64,000 nucleotides of DNA, taken from positions 62,001 to 126,000 of the forward strand of contig NZ_JAARML010000005.1 in NCBI RefSeq assembly GCF_011759375.1, read 5' to 3'. This document shows, piece after piece, positions 62,566 through 64,000 of the stretch; the first letter of the stretch is position 1; each line of letters opens with the position of its first letter. The position numbers were made by a program, and so were the translations under genes. A model generated the notes under the pieces. That model was not told the DNA's origin, ran no database searches, and saw only the letters and a list, made by a program, of their open reading frames with translations. This DNA is from Paraflavitalea devenefica. GTDB taxonomy: Bacteria; Bacteroidota; Bacteroidia; Chitinophagales; Chitinophagaceae.

Positions 62566-64000
62566 ATGCTTACGGGATCATTTACTATATATAGTCTGCT
62601 GTGCGCTTTGCTGTTTATGGCTGCTGTAACACAGGCACAGGAGGCTAAGCCAGATACCGCCAGGGCCCAGGAGCTGGAACGGGTGGTCGTATCCGCCTCC
62701 CGCCGGTCAGAGCATATTTTGCAGGCTCCCATCAGTATTGAAAAGTTAAGCGGTGAGGCCATTAGAAACCATACACAGCCTTCTTTCTTTGATGCTATAG
62801 AAAACATAAAAGGCATTCAGGTGATTACGCCAAGCCTTGGGTTTAAAGTGATCAATGCAAGAGGGTTTACCAATACCACCAACGTGCGCTTTGTGCAAAT
62901 GGTAGATGGCGCCGATATCCAGGCGCCCCATATAGGTGCGCCCATGGCCAATGCGCTGGGGCCTGGCGACCTTGATATTGCCAGTGTAGAAGTAGTACCG
63001 GGATCAGCTTCTGCACTATATGGCATGAATGCCATCAACGGAACGGCTAACTTTATTACTAAAGATCCATTTCAGACAGCAGGACTAAGCTTTGCACAAA
63101 GAACAGGCGTAAACCATATGGGCGATCATGAACAGGAACCTGCTCTGTTTTCGGAAACTGCTTTACGTTGGGCCAAAGCCTGGAAGAACCGGTTGGCTTT
63201 TAAGATCAATGTAACGTATGCGGAGGGGACAGACTGGTATGCCAATAATCAGACCGACCTTAATCCTACTGCAAATAGCTCAACAGGCCTCACCGGAGCG
63301 TTGAATCCGGGCAAAGATGCGGTGAACATATATGCTGATGAATCTTCCAACCGGAGAACACTGACCGTAAATGGAAGGCAATATGTAGTAAGCCGCACCG
63401 GTTATGCAGAAAAAGACATGAGCAGTTACCGGCTGCAGAATGTCAAAGGCGATATGACAGTAGCCTATAAATTTAAAAACGACGTTCAGCTCTCGTATAC
63501 ATTCAGGATAGCGCACAGTAATACCATTTACCAGCGAACCAATCGCTTCCGGCTTGATAACTACGTGACGGGTCAACACAGTGTGCTATTTAAAACAGGC
63601 AGCCTGCAGGTAAGGACCTATGTGAACACAGAAAACACCGGCGATTCGTACAATATCCGCTCCATGGCCGAAAACATAGATCGTAGCTTTAAGTCGGACA
63701 ACACCTGGTTTTCCGATTTTACCAGTCGCTTTAATACGGCCATTAATAATGGCGCTGCTGTACCTGTTGCCATGCAGGAAGCGAGGAGTTATGCCGACAA
63801 TGGCCGGCCGCAACCTCATACCACACAAACAGATGACTTGATCAGCCGGCTGCGGGACATCAACAACTGGGATATGGGGGCTGCCCTTCGGGTGAAGTCG
63901 GCTATGTACCATGCAGAAATGCAACACAGCCTTACGGATGATGTTTTTAAAAAACTCTATACCCGTTACAAACTGTCTGTTATGTATGGCTTCGATTACA
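62566..64000 (+). CDS. TonB-dependent outer-membrane receptor, 3' end missing
   Basis: The frame is open from the ATG at 62566 to the window end, giving about 478 residues without a stop. The signal peptide (MLTGSFTIYSLLCALLFMAA through QAQ) is followed by a TonB-box-like start (ELERVVVSASRR) and a plug domain (LQAPISIEKLSGEAI, SFFDAIENIKGIQV, VINARGFTNTTNVRFVQMVD, DIASVEVVPGSASALYGMNA). Barrel strands follow. The plug matches receptors for siderophores, cobalamin or other nutrients. Its substrate cannot be told, and no SusD-like partner is visible before the window ends. Confidence 0.9.
   Translation, partial: MLTGSFTIYSLLCALLFMAAVTQAQEAKPDTARAQELERVVVSASRRSEHILQAPISIEKLSGEAIRNHTQPSFFDAIENIKGIQVITPSLGFKVINARGFTNTTNVRFVQMVDGADIQAPHIGAPMANALGPGDLDIASVEVVPGSASALYGMNAINGTANFITKDPFQTAGLSFAQRTGVNHMGDHEQEPALFSETALRWAKAWKNRLAFKINVTYAEGTDWYANNQTDLNPTANSSTGLTGALNPGKDAVNIYADESSNRRTLTVNGRQYVVSRTGYAEKDMSSYRLQNVKGDMTVAYKFKNDVQLSYTFRIAHSNTIYQRTNRFRLDNYVTGQHSVLFKTGSLQVRTYVNTENTGDSYNIRSMAENIDRSFKSDNTWFSDFTSRFNTAINNGAAVPVAMQEARSYADNGRPQPHTTQTDDLISRLRDINNWDMGAALRVKSAMYHAEMQHSLTDDVFKKLYTRYKLSVMYGFDY

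Overview
The window looks like chromosome from a Bacteroidota bacterium, most likely a Chitinophagaceae-type (Chitinophaga/Niastella-like) organism. This rests on type IX secretion (T9SS) C-terminal sorting domains, SprB-type repeats, a TANFOR-type protein, a DUF5916 protein, a Bacteroidota-type (subtype iii) type VI secretion system, LytS/LytTR signalling, a TonB-dependent receptor and TAnnTTTG promoter elements. The genus is inference. I saw no tRNA, rRNA, CRISPR array, intact insertion sequence or phage.

Layout. (1) 1-12510 is a plus-strand cell-surface cluster: a fibronectin-III protein (5' end cut off), a large SprB-repeat protein with a T9SS tail, an outer-membrane barrel, and a 1535-residue TANFOR-type protein whose C-terminus resembles a PD-(D/E)xK nuclease toxin. 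A DUF4304-like gene follows one base later and is a likely immunity gene. (2) 12515-17813 is mostly housekeeping: a slipin/NfeD pair, a BNR-repeat protein with a MoaD/ThiS-like protein, a DinB protein and a methyltransferase. (3) 17814-18701 is non-coding and carries degenerate 11-bp tandem repeats flanking a bipartite REP-like element. (4) 18702-42114 is a T6SS locus. A divergent Tle1-like lipase is followed by tssE-F-G-N-K-O, an NlpC/P60 lipoprotein, a PKD membrane protein, clpV/tssH, tssB, tssC, two hcp genes and vgrG. Next come an uncharacterised TPR-like gene, a PAAR-like/RHS effector with a deaminase-like C-terminal toxin, and an overlapping HEAT-like probable immunity gene. Palindromic repeats lie in many of the gaps inside the locus. 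(5) 42120-64000 is a mixed region: a TlpA-like thioredoxin protein, a LytS/LytTR two-component pair, an unknown 434-residue protein with a strong terminator, and a DUF3303-like protein. It continues with an M23 peptidase and a duplicated SpoIID T9SS protein, a decayed LytTR gene, an alpha-L-fucosidase, an S41 peptidase, a DUF5916 protein, small secreted proteins, two surface proteins and the start of a TonB-dependent receptor.

Together the genes describe a bacterium equipped for contact-dependent competition (T6SS with lipase and RHS effectors, plus a surface toxin), remodelling of cell walls or polymers outside the cell, and glycan use. The most novel items are the two toxin/immunity pairs, the unknown gene between vgrG and rhs, the NlpC/P60 lipoprotein inside the T6SS operon, and the 11-bp repeat arrays.
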